Shown: positions 45,140 through 54,739, counted from the stretch's first letter. The stretch is 64,000 nucleotides of DNA from Methylosinus trichosporium OB3b (GCF_002752655.1 NZ_CP023737.1:1302001-1366000); one strand, 5' to 3'. The notes: generated by a model from the letters alone, not told the origin. Numbers and translations are program-made.

Positions 45140-45682
45140 TCAGGCGCCGTCCTTGCCGGCCCGGCCGAGGGATCTGGGCCGCTCCGGCGCGAGACGCGGG
45201 GGCGGCTCCTTGCGTTCGGCGGTCTTCGGCGCGGCCGTCTTGGGCACGGAGCCCGTCGGCGTCGGATCGACCTGCGTCCGCTCGAGCCGCGAGAGCCGCG
45301 CCTCCAGCCGGTCGAGACGCGCGGCGCCCGCCTCGCGCGCGGCCTCGAGGGCGCGCAGCCGCTCGCCGGGACGCAGCGCCTCGCGCTCATGGCGCAGCGA
45401 CTCGATCTGCGCGCGCGCCGAACGCACGTCGTCGAGCATTTGCGCGATCTCGCGGCGCCGGCGCAGATCGATCGAGGCGACCTCCGGCTTCCAGGCGAGC
45501 GCCTTGGACAAAGTCTCCGCGTCTATGCTCTGGCCCGCCTCGATCGCGTCCTTGACGCCCGTGCGCGAGCCGAGCATATAGCCGGCCGCCGTTCCGAAGG
45601 CGATCGAGGCGACGACGAAGACAGCGCGCCGCAGCCCCTGCGGCGAGAAGACCCCGAATGGCTTTGCGGCGATGATCGGCAT
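45140..45682 (-). CDS. single-pass membrane protein with coiled coil, unknown
   Basis: 180 residues from the ATG at 45682, with GGAGG 6 bases upstream; a GTG at 45694 is less likely. One hydrophobic segment at about 18-40 (AVFVVASIAFGTAAGYMLGS), then a heptad-like coiled coil of about 70 residues rich in Arg/Glu/Leu (RREIAQMLDDVRSARAQIES), then a Pro/Arg-rich tail. No known family. Convergent with the CHRD gene. Confidence 0.65.
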   Translation of the reverse strand: MPIIAAKPFGVFSPQGLRRAVFVVASIAFGTAAGYMLGSRTGVKDAIEAGQSIDAETLSKALAWKPEVASIDLRRRREIAQMLDDVRSARAQIESLRHEREALRPGERLRALEAAREAGAARLDRLEARLSRLERTQVDPTPTGSVPKTAAPKTAERKEPPPRLAPERPRSLGRAGKDGA

Positions 45683-45884
45683 GGGCGCCTCCACGGCGAC
45701 CGACGGTCTGTCGATGGTCGCGCCACTGTCGGACCGGCGCGGTTAATGATCGGTTAAGCCGAGAGCTCGGCCGGGCGCGCCGCTGCGGCGATGTGCGCGC
45801 GGGCGCTGGAGCGCGAGGGCGCTCGACAGCCGCGCCGAAATTGTCTATCTGAGCCACAACTAGAAGAAAGATAGGGTACATTCC

Positions 45885-46715
45885 ATGTGCTGGAGTGGGG
45901 AAGCGTCGACGGTGCTGGCGACGGTGGGCGTCGGCGGAGCAATTTATAGCGCGATCAAGAAAGAGCCCTTGGCGCTCTGGGGCTGCCTGCTCTATTTCTC
46001 CAGCATGGAGGCGCTGCAGGCGGTCAGCTATGCGGTGCTGGACCAGTGCGATTCGCCGCTCAATCAGATGATGACATTGTTCGGCTATCTGCACATCACC
46101 TTCCAGCCTTTCTTCATCAACGCCGTGGCGCTCTACTTCATGCCGAAGGAGGCCGCCAAGCGCGTCGCGCCGATCGTGTTCGCGGCCTGCTTCATCGGCG
46201 CCATCTCCATGCTGGTGCAGCTCTATCCGTTCCAATGGGCCGGACATTGCCAGCCGGGCCGGCCGCTCTGCGGCGAGTTCCTCTGCACCGTCCATGGCGA
46301 ATGGCATCTGGCTTGGCTGGTGCCGACCAATGGCATCGGCAACAGCATGGCCGACAACGCCTATCTCGGCCGCGGCTATCTCGCCTATCCGCTGCTCGCC
46401 TTCCTGACGCCGGCGCTGATCGGCAGCTGGCGCTTCACCCTGTTCTCTTATGTGGCCGGCCCCTTCGCCGCGAGCCTCACCACCTCCAACATCAATGAAT
46501 GGCCGGCGGTGTGGTGCCTGTTCAGCATCGGCCTCGTGCTCGCGATCATGAAGACACCGCTGCGCCGCCATCTGCATGTCGGCGAGCCCTGGTGGCGCCG
46601 TCTCGCCGCTTGGCGCGCCGCGCGGGCCGCCGCCCCTGCCGTCGCCATCGCCGAGCCGGTCCCCGAGCCGGAAAAGACGAGCCCGGCTCCGGCCCTCGAA
46701 GCGGCGGTCGACTGA
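45885..46715 (+). CDS. DUF5765 integral membrane protein
   Basis: 276 residues with about seven hydrophobic segments (for example ALWGCLLYFSSMEALQAVSY, FQPFFINAVALYFMP, IVFAACFIGAISMLVQLYP, LVPTNGIGNSMAD, YLAYPLLAFLTPALIGS). The opening MCWSGEAS is the family hallmark. Function unknown. Conserved Cys, Trp and His residues (HCQPGRPLCGEFLCTVHGEW) could bind metal or form disulfides. The tail after about 225 is Pro/Ala-rich. Monocistronic. Confidence 0.8.
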   Translation: MCWSGEASTVLATVGVGGAIYSAIKKEPLALWGCLLYFSSMEALQAVSYAVLDQCDSPLNQMMTLFGYLHITFQPFFINAVALYFMPKEAAKRVAPIVFAACFIGAISMLVQLYPFQWAGHCQPGRPLCGEFLCTVHGEWHLAWLVPTNGIGNSMADNAYLGRGYLAYPLLAFLTPALIGSWRFTLFSYVAGPFAASLTTSNINEWPAVWCLFSIGLVLAIMKTPLRRHLHVGEPWWRRLAAWRAARAAAPAVAIAEPVPEPEKTSPAPALEAAVD

Positions 46716-46730
46716 CGCCCTCTTCTGATG

Positions 46731-46790
46731 GGCCCTCATCCGACCTCGCTGCGCGAGGCCACCTTCTCCCGCCTTGCGGGAGAAGGCAGA
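46731..46790. repeat. family D repeat, intact
   Basis: CCTCATCCGACCTCGCTGCG, CGAGGCCACCTTCTCCCG and CCTTGCGGGAGAAGG. It shows what the family D copy interrupted by the IS4 element at 30412 looked like before insertion. Confidence 0.75.
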
Positions 46791-46805
46791 ACGTCTCGGA
46801 TCCGC

Positions 46806-47825
46806 TCAATCTTCGGTCGCGTCGGCGACGCCGCCGATGAGATTGGCGGCGAGCAGAAATTCCGCGGTCAGCTCGGGCGCGAGCGGCCGCAGGCCCACGC
46901 CGGCGGCGATCGCCTCGTGGCGCGCGCGGCGCAGCCCCACCGCCTCCTCGACCGTGACCGCCGTGAAGCTCAGCGTTTCGCCCGGCCGTTTCTGCGCCAG
47001 ACGGGCGATGTCGGCGCCGATCACATTGGCGATCTTGGGATAGCCGCCGGTCGGCTGGCGGTCCGCCATCAGCACCAGCGGCGCGCCGTCGCCCGGCGCC
47101 TGAATGGCCCCGAGCGCGACGCCGTCCGAGACGATGTCATGTCCATCGCGATGGGCGAGCCGCGGCCCCTCCAGCCGATAGGCCATGCGGTCGCTGCGCG
47201 CGGCGACGCTCCATGTTGCTTCGAGAAAGGCGCGCAGCGACGCCTCGGTGAAGCGGTCGTCCTGCGGTCCGAGGATGACGCGGACAGGCGCCGCCGAGGG
47301 CGCGAGCCAAGGCGCCTCGATCGCGAGCGCATCGAATGACGGCCTCCGAAGATCGGCGAGGGCCAGACGGTCGCCGGCCGCGAGCCCCCGCCCGGCGAGC
47401 CCGCCGAGCATCGATCGCGTATGGGTCGCGAGCGCGCCCAGCGCCGGCGGCAGATCGAGCCGCCCGGCGATGGCGATATAGCACCAGGCGCCCGCCGCTC
47501 CGGCGCGGATCGACAGGCGCGCCCCCGGCTCCAGCGTCAGCCGGCAGGCCGGCGGCAGCGGCGCGCCGTCGCGCCGCAGATCGAAAGCGCCGCCGGCGAC
47601 AGCGAGGCCGATCGCCTCCCCCTCGGCTTCGAGCTCCAGACCGCCGAGCGACACTTCGATCGCCGCCGCATCTATGCGCGCCCCGACCGCGAGATTGGCG
47701 GCGGCGAGCGCGCCCGCGTCCATGGGACCGGCGGGCGTCACGCCATAGCGCAGATAGCCCCAACGGCCGCCGTCCTGCACGGTGACGCCGGGACCGGCCG
47801 AGCGGATGAGCAGCGCCGCCGTCAC
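46806..47825 (-). CDS. pxpC: 5-oxoprolinase subunit C (biotin-dependent carboxyltransferase family)
   Basis: 339 residues of the KipA/PxpC family. Hallmarks: opening ALLIRSAGPGVTVQDGGRWG, then YGVTPAGPMDAGALAAANLA, and PLVLMADRQPTGGYPKIANV near residue 250. With PxpA and PxpB it hydrolyses 5-oxoproline to glutamate using ATP. The start overlaps the pxpB stop by 4 bases, marking one operon. Confidence 0.92.
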   Translation of the reverse strand: MTAALLIRSAGPGVTVQDGGRWGYLRYGVTPAGPMDAGALAAANLAVGARIDAAAIEVSLGGLELEAEGEAIGLAVAGGAFDLRRDGAPLPPACRLTLEPGARLSIRAGAAGAWCYIAIAGRLDLPPALGALATHTRSMLGGLAGRGLAAGDRLALADLRRPSFDALAIEAPWLAPSAAPVRVILGPQDDRFTEASLRAFLEATWSVAARSDRMAYRLEGPRLAHRDGHDIVSDGVALGAIQAPGDGAPLVLMADRQPTGGYPKIANVIGADIARLAQKRPGETLSFTAVTVEEAVGLRRARHEAIAAGVGLRPLAPELTAEFLLAANLIGGVADATED

Positions 47826-48562
47826 GGGACGCCCCCAGACTCCAGCCGCGAGACGATCTCGCCTCGCCCCGCACTCTCCTCCAGCCGCGCGAAAGCGGCG
47901 CGGTCGATCGGCTCGAAACGGATCGCGTCGCCGGGGTCGAACAGGAAGGGCGGATCACGGTCGAGCGCGAACATGCGCTCGGGCGTGCGGCCGATCACAT
48001 ACCAGCCGGTCGGCATGGGCGCGGCGCCGATCAGCGACAGTCCGCCGCCGATCAGCACGGCGCCCCGCGGCGTCGGCCCGCGCGGCGCGGCGCGGCGCGG
48101 CAGAGCGAGCGCGGCAGGAAGCCCGCCGAGATAGCACCAGCCCGGCGCGAAGCCATACATATAAGCGCGGTAGAGCGCGCCGGCGTGGAGCGCGGCGAGG
48201 CGCTCGGGCGCCAGCGCCAGCGCCTCCCCGGCCGCCTCGACATCCTCGGCCAGCGGCGGCTCATAGCAGCAGGGAACGACCCAGCGACGGCCGGGCGCGG
48301 AAGCGGCGGGCGTCTCGCCCGCCTGCAGCAGCGCGCGCAGATGGGCGACCAGCGCCGCGCGCGAAAGCGCCAGCGGCTCGTAATGGATCATCAGCGAGCG
48401 ATAGGTGGGAACGGTCTCGACGATCCCCTCGAGCGGCGCGGCGCCGAGAGCCGCGTCCAGCGCCAGCACCAGGGCGTTGATCGCCGGATCGACGCTGTCG
48501 CCGAATTCGACGACGAGCGCCGCCTCGCCCGCGTCGAGCCAGCGCGACGCTGGATGGAGCAT
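47822..48562 (-). CDS. pxpB: 5-oxoprolinase subunit B (KipI family)
   Basis: 246 residues. The AHS1/KipI fold is seen in DAGEAALVVEFGDSVDPAIN, the substrate region in WVVPCCYEPPLAEDVEAAG and YRAYMYGFAPGWCYLGGLP, and the end in RTPERMFALDRDPPFLFDPG. The start is 2 bases after the pxpA stop. In Bacillus the homologue KipI inhibits a kinase, but here the gene order pxpA-pxpB-pxpC supports the oxoprolinase role. Confidence 0.92.
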   Translation of the reverse strand: MLHPASRWLDAGEAALVVEFGDSVDPAINALVLALDAALGAAPLEGIVETVPTYRSLMIHYEPLALSRAALVAHLRALLQAGETPAASAPGRRWVVPCCYEPPLAEDVEAAGEALALAPERLAALHAGALYRAYMYGFAPGWCYLGGLPAALALPRRAAPRGPTPRGAVLIGGGLSLIGAAPMPTGWYVIGRTPERMFALDRDPPFLFDPGDAIRFEPIDRAAFARLEESAGRGEIVSRLESGGVP

Positions 48563-48563
48563 C

Positions 48564-49334
48564 TCACGCCTCCGCGGCGGTAAAGCTCGCGAGCCGGAAA
48601 CCCGCCCGCTCCAGCGCGCCGCGCAGCCGCCGCGTCACCGCCACGGCATGGGGCGTGTCGCCATGCACGCAAATGGAGTCGATCGGCGTCGGCAGCAGCG
48701 CGCCGCTCTCGGAGATGAGCGCCTGCGCCTCCAGCATGGCGAGCACCCGCTCGGCGGCGCGCTCGGCGTCCTCGATCACCGCGCCCGGCAGGCCGCGCGG
48801 CGTCAGCCGCCCCTCGTCCGTATAGGCGCGGTCGGCGAAAGCCTCGCGGGCCACGGCGAGCCCCGCCTCCTCGGCCGCCAGCACTTGAGCGCTGCGGGCG
48901 ATCGCGAGCAGAATGAGATCGCGGTCGACCGCTCGCGTCGCCCGCGCCACGGCGCGCGCGATCTCGGCCTCGCTCTCGGCGATATTGGCGAGCGCGCCAT
49001 GGCATTTCACATGGGTGAGCCGATGCCCGCAATAATCGGCGAGCGCCTGCGCGGCGCCGATCTGATAGGCGACGAGCCGCTCGATCTCGGCGGGCGAATA
49101 GGGAATGCGCCGGCGCCCGAAGCCGGCGAGATCGGGAAAGGACACATGCGCGCCGATCGCGACGCCGCGCTCGCGCGCGAGCGCGAAGCAGCGCGCCATG
49201 ATGTCGGGATCGCCGGCGTGAAAGCCGCAGGCGACATTGGCGGAGGTGACGAGACCGAGCATGGCGTCATCATCGCCCATGCGCCAGGCGCCGAAGCCCT
49301 CGCCGAGATCGGCGTTGAGGTCGATGGTGGGCAA
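48564..49334 (-). CDS. pxpA: 5-oxoprolinase subunit A (LamB/YcsF family)
   Basis: 256 residues. The family opens with TIDLNADLGEGFGAWRMGDD and continues SANVACGFHAGDPDIMARCF; later DSICVHGDTPHAVAV. These carry the catalytic Asp and His residues. First gene of the pxpABC operon; the promoter should lie in the 168 bases before the gene. Removes cyclised glutamate (5-oxoproline) formed spontaneously. Confidence 0.94.
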   Translation of the reverse strand: MPTIDLNADLGEGFGAWRMGDDDAMLGLVTSANVACGFHAGDPDIMARCFALARERGVAIGAHVSFPDLAGFGRRRIPYSPAEIERLVAYQIGAAQALADYCGHRLTHVKCHGALANIAESEAEIARAVARATRAVDRDLILLAIARSAQVLAAEEAGLAVAREAFADRAYTDEGRLTPRGLPGAVIEDAERAAERVLAMLEAQALISESGALLPTPIDSICVHGDTPHAVAVTRRLRGALERAGFRLASFTAAEA

Positions 49335-49502
49335 GACTGTTCCCCCGCGGGTCCGGCGAAGGGCCCCGCGCCATAGGGAGCCATTGCGACGCAGATATTT
49401 ATCGGCGCGTGCGGCGCATAATCAAGCTCCTGCGCTCCCGACGGCCCGGCGCGGCCGCGGCTGCGGAAGCGGCGAGACGATCGGCGCCGATCGCGGCGCG
49501 CG

Positions 49503-50462
49503 TCACGCGCTCTCCAACTCGTTGTCGATCAAGAAGTTGTTCCGGCTCTGGTGCAGCTGATTCACGTCGACGACATTCCTCGCAAAACTGCAATTTGCGA
49601 CAAACGAGTCATAGCCGCCGACTTTACCTTGGAACAGCACGCCGCACTCGCGACTGCCTTCGATATGAGAATCGACCACGAAAGCGCCATGCGCATTGGA
49701 GATCATGACGCCGATCTCATTGTCGACGAATGTCGACTTGCTCACACAAATATTGCTCGGCTGAGAGACCGGATTGCCGATCAGAGCCACGCCGCGCATG
49801 CAATCGCGCGCGTTCACCTGAACCAGGCAATTGGTCAGCTTACCGTAAGTCGAATCCAACATCACGCCATTGCCGACGCATCGATGAATGGCTCCCTGCA
49901 CATAAGCGCAGTTGCCGCCATCCAAATGCACGGCGGAATGACGACTATCCAATCCCGAATTGACCACCATCAAATCGATCGCAACGATATTATTGGTTCC
50001 TGTCGTGCCGAGTCCGCTCCAACCAATATTTTCTGCATAGAGGCCATCGATCGAAACATCATTACAAAATGTAAAGTGCAGCCCTGTCTGCAGCATATCA
50101 TAAATGTATATATCACAGAATGACACCGAGCCGGAGTTGATAAGATACACACCATTGCAAAAGCTCGACCGTTGTTCGGTAGCCGGCTTCCACTGACGCT
50201 TATCGTTTCCTATAATACGTATATTCTCTAATCGGATATTTTTGTTGCCCTTACGGTGATCCGCATTGGTGAACATATTGTCATTCACACCGTCAGCCAG
50301 GACCAGCGTCGTCTCCAACGCGCCGAAGCCGCAGATATGGGCGTCATCATATAGCCTGACCGATTTGCTCACCTCGAATGTTCCCTGAGGAAGCACGGTC
50401 TTCACGCCCGACATGGCGCAAGATTGCAGAAACTCCGTAATATCTCTGTCAATCGATGCCAT
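49503..50462 (-). CDS. right-handed parallel beta-helix protein, low GC
   Basis: 319 residues. Repeated short strand patterns (NIRLENIRIIGNDK, DVSIDGLYAENIGWSG, IVAIDLMVVNSGLDSRHSAV, GVMISNAHGAFVVDSHIEGS) give a pectate-lyase-like beta-helix, as in polysaccharide lyases, epimerases and tailspikes. There is no signal peptide. Base composition is far below the surroundings in GC and uses AT-rich codons, so it was probably acquired by transfer, perhaps from a phage tailspike or exopolysaccharide locus. No neighbour explains its role. Confidence 0.72.
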   Translation of the reverse strand: MASIDRDITEFLQSCAMSGVKTVLPQGTFEVSKSVRLYDDAHICGFGALETTLVLADGVNDNMFTNADHRKGNKNIRLENIRIIGNDKRQWKPATEQRSSFCNGVYLINSGSVSFCDIYIYDMLQTGLHFTFCNDVSIDGLYAENIGWSGLGTTGTNNIVAIDLMVVNSGLDSRHSAVHLDGGNCAYVQGAIHRCVGNGVMLDSTYGKLTNCLVQVNARDCMRGVALIGNPVSQPSNICVSKSTFVDNEIGVMISNAHGAFVVDSHIEGSRECGVLFQGKVGGYDSFVANCSFARNVVDVNQLHQSRNNFLIDNELESA

Positions 50463-50556
50463 TAGCCTTATTCCCTACCGAGCAGAACAAACATTTCGTT
50501 TTGAAAGAATTTCCATTGCTCCGGCCGAAAGAAGCTCGGACCGCGACAATTCGCGC

Positions 50557-53271
50557 CTACTCCGCCGCCAGCACCTGCGGCGGCGGGAAGGCGACCTCGA
50601 CCAGCGTGCCCTCGTTCCTGCGGCTGGTGATCGAGAAAGACGCGCGATTGGCCTCGATCAGCGCCTTGGTCACCGGCAGGCCGAGCCCGGTGCCGCTCGC
50701 CTTGTGCGGGCCGACCTGGCGGAACGGCTCCAGCGCCGTCTCGATCTCGCTCTCGCTCATGCCGATCCCCGTGTCCTTCACGCGGATCACCACATAGCCG
50801 GCGTCGGTGAGCGCGCTCGACACGATCACCTGTCCGCCGGCCTCGTTGAACTTCACCGCATTGGAGAGGAGATTGAGCAATATCTGCCGCAGCGAGCGCC
50901 CGTCGGCGAGCACGCGCGGCAGCCGCGGCCACAGCGACAGGCGGATGAGCACGCGGCTGCGATTGGCCTGCGGCTGCATGATCGACACGCATTCGGCGAT
51001 CATGGCGTTGGCGTCGATGCGCTCGACGTCGAGCTCCATCTTGCCGGCCTCGATCTTCGACAGATCGAGCAGATCATTGACGAGGCTCAGCACATGCAGG
51101 CCGGAGGTGTGGATATCCTTCAGATATTCCTTGTAGCGCTCGCTGCCGAGCGGCCCGAAGCGCTCCTCCATCATCACCTCGGCGAAGCCGATGATGGCGT
51201 TGAGCGGCGTGCGCACCTCATGTGAGACCTTGGCCAGAAAATCGGTCTTGGCGGCGTTGGCGCGCTCGGCTTCCCGGCGCGCGGCCTCGAGCGCCTCGTC
51301 CGCGCCGCGACGCGGCCCGAGCTCGCGCAGAACCGCGCAGCGCCGCTGCTCCGCTCCAATCCCCACCAGCGTCAGCTGCAGCGCGCCTTTGCGCGCCCGG
51401 ACCGAGGCCCGCAGGCCATCGGCGCCGGGCTCGCGACCGCGCAGATAATCGGCGACCGCCGCACGATCGGCCTCGGCGAACAGCGCGGCCAGCGGCTCGC
51501 CGGCCAGCGCCTCCGGCTCCTCGCCGAGGAGACGGCCGAAGCCGCCGCTGGCGCTGCGGATTCGGCCGTCGCGATCGAGAACGGCATAGGCGGCCCCGGT
51601 CGCCTCGAGCGTGGTGCGCAGCTCCTCCATCTCGCTTTGGCGTCGGGCCAGCTCGTTCTCCAACGCGCCGAGCCGCGCGGCCTCGGCGGCGCCGGCTGCG
51701 GGGCGCGCGCTGCGCAGAGTGACGAGCGTCGCCGGGCCGCCGTCCCAATCGATCGCCTGCAGGCGCGCATCGGCGTCGAGCCGCTCGCCGTCCTCGCCGC
51801 GCAGCTCGAGCACATTGGCGCCGCCCTCCGACGCGTCCTGCAGACGCGGGCCGACGAACAGCCGCGCGGCGCCGCCCTCGGCGGCCAGCGCCGTGAGATC
51901 GGGATAGCCGAGATAATCGAGCAGCGTGCGATTGGCGTAGAGCGCCTGCGCGCCACGCGCCACCAGAACGCCGACCGGCAGGCGGTCCAGAAGGGCGCGG
52001 GCGCGGGCGAGGCCGATGGGCTCCGCCTCGTCGCTTTCGGGCCAGGCCGGGGGCTCGCAGCCGGTCGCCTGCCCCACCGCCTCGATCAGCTCGCGCGCCG
52101 GGCCTTTGCCCGTCCTCGCCCCGGCGCCGAGGGCGCGGGAAATCTCGTCGAAGGCGGCGCGCTCGCTCGCCGTCAGCGGCTCTCCGGCCGCAGCCGCGCC
52201 GTCCTCGAAGCGCGGAAGCGCGAGCTGCGGACGCAGCGGAACCACCTTGCCCCCTGTGGAAACGAGCGGCGCGGCTTCCGGCAATTCGGCCGCAGCCTCG
52301 GGCGCCTCCGCCGGCGGCGCGGGCTCGGCGGCCGGCGGCTCGAAGCGCAGGCGGCCGACATGCAGCACGCCATAGCCCTGAAAACCGCCGAAGCGGCGGG
52401 CGTCGTCGAAAATGGGCAATGCGCCGAGCGTGACCGGCACGCGCGCGCCGCCGCCCTGCAACGGCCAGTCCAGCTCGACTCCGCTCCAGGAGCGCCGCGA
52501 GGCGAGGACCTCGTCGAGGCGGCCGCGCGGGTCGAGGCGCAGCCGGCGAGCCGTCTCGACGAAGCTGCGGCCGGCGATGTCGCTATTGTCGCGGCCGACC
52601 ACATCGGCGAGCGCCCCCGTCACAACGACGACGCGACCCTCGGCGTCCGTGCGCCAGATGAAGCGCTCGGGCCGCGCCGGCTTGGAAGCAGGCTCGCCGG
52701 CAGGCTCGCCCGCTCTTGGCTCCGGCGCGGACTCCGGCTCGACGGCCGGGACCGAAGGGGGCTCCGGATCCGGCATGACGAGGGACGGCGCCGGCTCGGG
52801 CTCGGCCGCCGCCTCGACGATCGGACGCGGCTCCGGTTCGACCGGGAGAGAGGGAGCCTGTTGCAACGCGAGCTCGGCCTGCGAGCGCGCCCGCACGCCG
52901 AGCGCCGCGATCAGGAACAGACCACCCTGCTCGGCCGCGCGGGTCTTGCGGCAGAGGATGGTCACCGTCTGCGCGATCGGACCAAAGGAGAAGCGCAGGC
53001 GCTCGAGGCGCGGCGCGGCGCCATGCTGCGTCGAGACGGCGAGCTCGGCGAGGCGACGGGCCCCCTCCTCCTCGCCGCGGAACAGCCTTTCGCCGAGCGC
53101 GGCGGCGTCGGCGCCGAAAGCGGCGCGCGCCGATTCGTTGAGATAGACGATCGCGGGCGGAACTCCGACGGCGGCGACGATCGGCGCGCCCGAATCCTCC
53201 AGCGCCGCGAAGGCGGGATCCTCGCGAATTTGCAGGGCTGCATCGCCCACGCTCACAGATTCGTCCTGCAT
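50557..53271 (-). CDS. PAS-domain sensor histidine kinase, PdhS/DivJ/PleC-like
   Basis: 904 residues, no membrane helix. A PAS-like N-terminal region, a long Pro/Glu/Ala-rich linker (about 150-200), PAS domains near 205-310, 405-520 and 555-640, then the HisKA domain with KVSHEVRTPLNAIIGFAEVM and LLDLSKIEAGKMELDVERID. ATPase boxes follow: NLLSNAVKFNEAGG, VKDTGIGMSE, GTGLGLPVTKAL. The kinase core is very close to the Rhizobiales PdhS-like group that acts on DivK. A role in cell-cycle or polarity signalling is inferred. It stands alone. Confidence 0.82.
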   Translation of the reverse strand: MQDESVSVGDAALQIREDPAFAALEDSGAPIVAAVGVPPAIVYLNESARAAFGADAAALGERLFRGEEEGARRLAELAVSTQHGAAPRLERLRFSFGPIAQTVTILCRKTRAAEQGGLFLIAALGVRARSQAELALQQAPSLPVEPEPRPIVEAAAEPEPAPSLVMPDPEPPSVPAVEPESAPEPRAGEPAGEPASKPARPERFIWRTDAEGRVVVVTGALADVVGRDNSDIAGRSFVETARRLRLDPRGRLDEVLASRRSWSGVELDWPLQGGGARVPVTLGALPIFDDARRFGGFQGYGVLHVGRLRFEPPAAEPAPPAEAPEAAAELPEAAPLVSTGGKVVPLRPQLALPRFEDGAAAAGEPLTASERAAFDEISRALGAGARTGKGPARELIEAVGQATGCEPPAWPESDEAEPIGLARARALLDRLPVGVLVARGAQALYANRTLLDYLGYPDLTALAAEGGAARLFVGPRLQDASEGGANVLELRGEDGERLDADARLQAIDWDGGPATLVTLRSARPAAGAAEAARLGALENELARRQSEMEELRTTLEATGAAYAVLDRDGRIRSASGGFGRLLGEEPEALAGEPLAALFAEADRAAVADYLRGREPGADGLRASVRARKGALQLTLVGIGAEQRRCAVLRELGPRRGADEALEAARREAERANAAKTDFLAKVSHEVRTPLNAIIGFAEVMMEERFGPLGSERYKEYLKDIHTSGLHVLSLVNDLLDLSKIEAGKMELDVERIDANAMIAECVSIMQPQANRSRVLIRLSLWPRLPRVLADGRSLRQILLNLLSNAVKFNEAGGQVIVSSALTDAGYVVIRVKDTGIGMSESEIETALEPFRQVGPHKASGTGLGLPVTKALIEANRASFSITSRRNEGTLVEVAFPPPQVLAAE

Positions 53272-53427
53272 CTCGACTGCGCCCCGAACGCGGCCGATCG
53301 AACGAAGCGAGCGATCGGTTAAGAGAAATTTAAAGGTTTCACGCGGCTTGGTCTATGCGGCAGAGGCCGTTTCGAACAGGTTCGACCGTTTATGGTGAAC
53401 GGCCGCGGCGGCTGCCCGTAAAGCATG

Positions 53428-53438
53428 TTGCAATGCAG
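53428..53438. promoter_or_regulatory. possible PhaR-type site upstream of phasin
   Basis: TTGCAATGCAG is close to the TGC-rich sites bound by the PHB-synthesis regulator PhaR, about 120 bases before the phasin start. The wider gap 53272-53558 holds no gene. Weak evidence: one short match only. Confidence 0.3.
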
Positions 53439-53558
53439 CATGAATTGCGCCATAGTCGCGCCGTCCGGCTCGCTGAGGCGGATCGGTGCGTTGCCGGGCC
53501 GACGGTCGCGATCGGCCGGGCCAGCCCTTCGAACGACGTGACGAAAAGGATATCCTTC

Positions 53559-53918
53559 GTGAGCGAACCGATCTTCCAGATTCCGAACGAAGTGCGCGAT
53601 TTCGCCGAAAAGAGCATGGAGCAGGCTCGCAAGGCGTTCGAAGGCTATGCCGGCGCCGCGCAGAAGGCGATCAGCTCCCTCGAGACGAGCACCTCGACCT
53701 TTCAGACCGGCGCGACCGATGTGAGCGCCAAGGCGCTCGGCTACGCCGAGGCCAATGTCAACGCCGCCTTCGAGCTCGCGCGCAAGCTGCTGCATGCGAA
53801 AGACCCGCAGGAAGTGCTCACCCTGCAAACGGAATATGTGAAGACCCAGGTCGAATCGATTCAGTCGCAGGCCAAGGATCTCGGCGCAGCGCTGCAAAAG
53901 GCCGCGACCGGCCGGTGA
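53559..53918 (+). CDS. phasin (PHB granule-associated protein)
   Basis: 119 residues from the GTG at 53559, with AAAAGGAT 8 bases upstream; the in-frame upstream region has no homology. Phasin_2 domain: amphipathic helices EPIFQIPNEVRDFAEKSMEQ, KAFEGYAGAAQKAISSLE, AKALGYAEANVNAAFELARK and ETEYVKTQVES-type LQTEYVKTQVESIQSQAKDL. It coats polyhydroxyalkanoate granules. A second phasin follows 100 bases on. Confidence 0.85.
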   Translation: MSEPIFQIPNEVRDFAEKSMEQARKAFEGYAGAAQKAISSLETSTSTFQTGATDVSAKALGYAEANVNAAFELARKLLHAKDPQEVLTLQTEYVKTQVESIQSQAKDLGAALQKAATGR

Positions 53919-54021
53919 TCGCACGCCGCGCGCCTCGAGCGCGTGGCTTGCCGCGCGTCGAGTGGCGGCGTTTTCGAGACGAGCCGGGCGCGCCAGAGCC
54001 CGCAATTAGGAGCCCGCAGCG

Positions 54022-54606
54022 ATGGCAACCCATTTCAAAGGTCCCGCGAAACCGCGCGCGCCCAAGGTCGCGCCGATCTCCCTGAAAGACGAGCTCGACG
54101 CCGACGAGCCGGTCGCCCCGCCCGCCGACACGCCCTTCGCCGCTCCGTCGGACACGACCTTCGCCGACACGATCGTGAGCGCGCTCGAGGCCGAGCCGGT
54201 CGCGAGCGAAGCTGTCGCCCCGGCCGAGATCCTCGAGCCCGCGACCGCGGCGAATATCATCATCGAGCCGCTCGCCGCGGTCGAGCCCGAGCCGAGTCCC
54301 GCCGCGGCCGAGCCGCTCGTCATCGTCGCCGCCGTGACGAGCGCCGCGCCGGCGACGCTCGACGCCAGCGCGCTGCCGCTGAAGACGCTCGATCTCTTCA
54401 ACGAGAACGCCGCCGCCATGATGGACTTCGCGCTGGCTCTGGGCGCCGCGAAAACGGTCGGCGACGCGCTCGAGCTGCAGTCGCGCTTCGCCAGCGAGCG
54501 CTATTCGAGCCTCGTTCGCCAGGCCGGCGAGGTCGCCGAGCTGACGCGGCGGCTGGCGTTCCAGCACGCGCCGTTCAAGCTGCGGGTCTCGACTTTCGTC
54601 GCGTGA
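54022..54606 (+). CDS. phasin-family protein with a long acidic N-terminus
   Basis: 194 residues. The N-terminal 110 residues are Ala/Pro/Glu-rich and probably disordered. The C-terminal 80 residues form the phasin helices (LDLFNENAAAMMDFALALGA, ELQSRFASERYSSLVRQAGE, ELTRRLAFQH). The extended tail is unlike the usual short phasin and may mediate granule contacts or segregation. Likely co-transcribed with the upstream phasin. Confidence 0.75.
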   Translation: MATHFKGPAKPRAPKVAPISLKDELDADEPVAPPADTPFAAPSDTTFADTIVSALEAEPVASEAVAPAEILEPATAANIIIEPLAAVEPEPSPAAAEPLVIVAAVTSAAPATLDASALPLKTLDLFNENAAAMMDFALALGAAKTVGDALELQSRFASERYSSLVRQAGEVAELTRRLAFQHAPFKLRVSTFVA

Positions 54607-54624
54607 CTTAGGCCACAAGGATCG

Positions 54625-54694
54625 GATTGCGAGGAGCGAAGTGACCAAGGGGCCGCCCCGCGGCTCTAGATTGCTTCGCTGCGCTCGCAATTGT
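54625..54694. repeat. dispersed repeat, family C
   Basis: ATTGCGAGGAGCGAAGTGAC ... GATTGCTTCGCTGCGCTCGC then AATTG. Fourth copy of family C, immediately after the second phasin gene. Confidence 0.65.
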
Positions 54695-54739
54695 CTGATG
54701 GCGAGATGTTAATGAAGGGCCGTCCCGCGTGAGCGGGAT

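Noticed and set aside
51637-53322. Long plus-strand open frame opposite the PAS kinase
   Set aside because: Antisense artefact; composition-driven.
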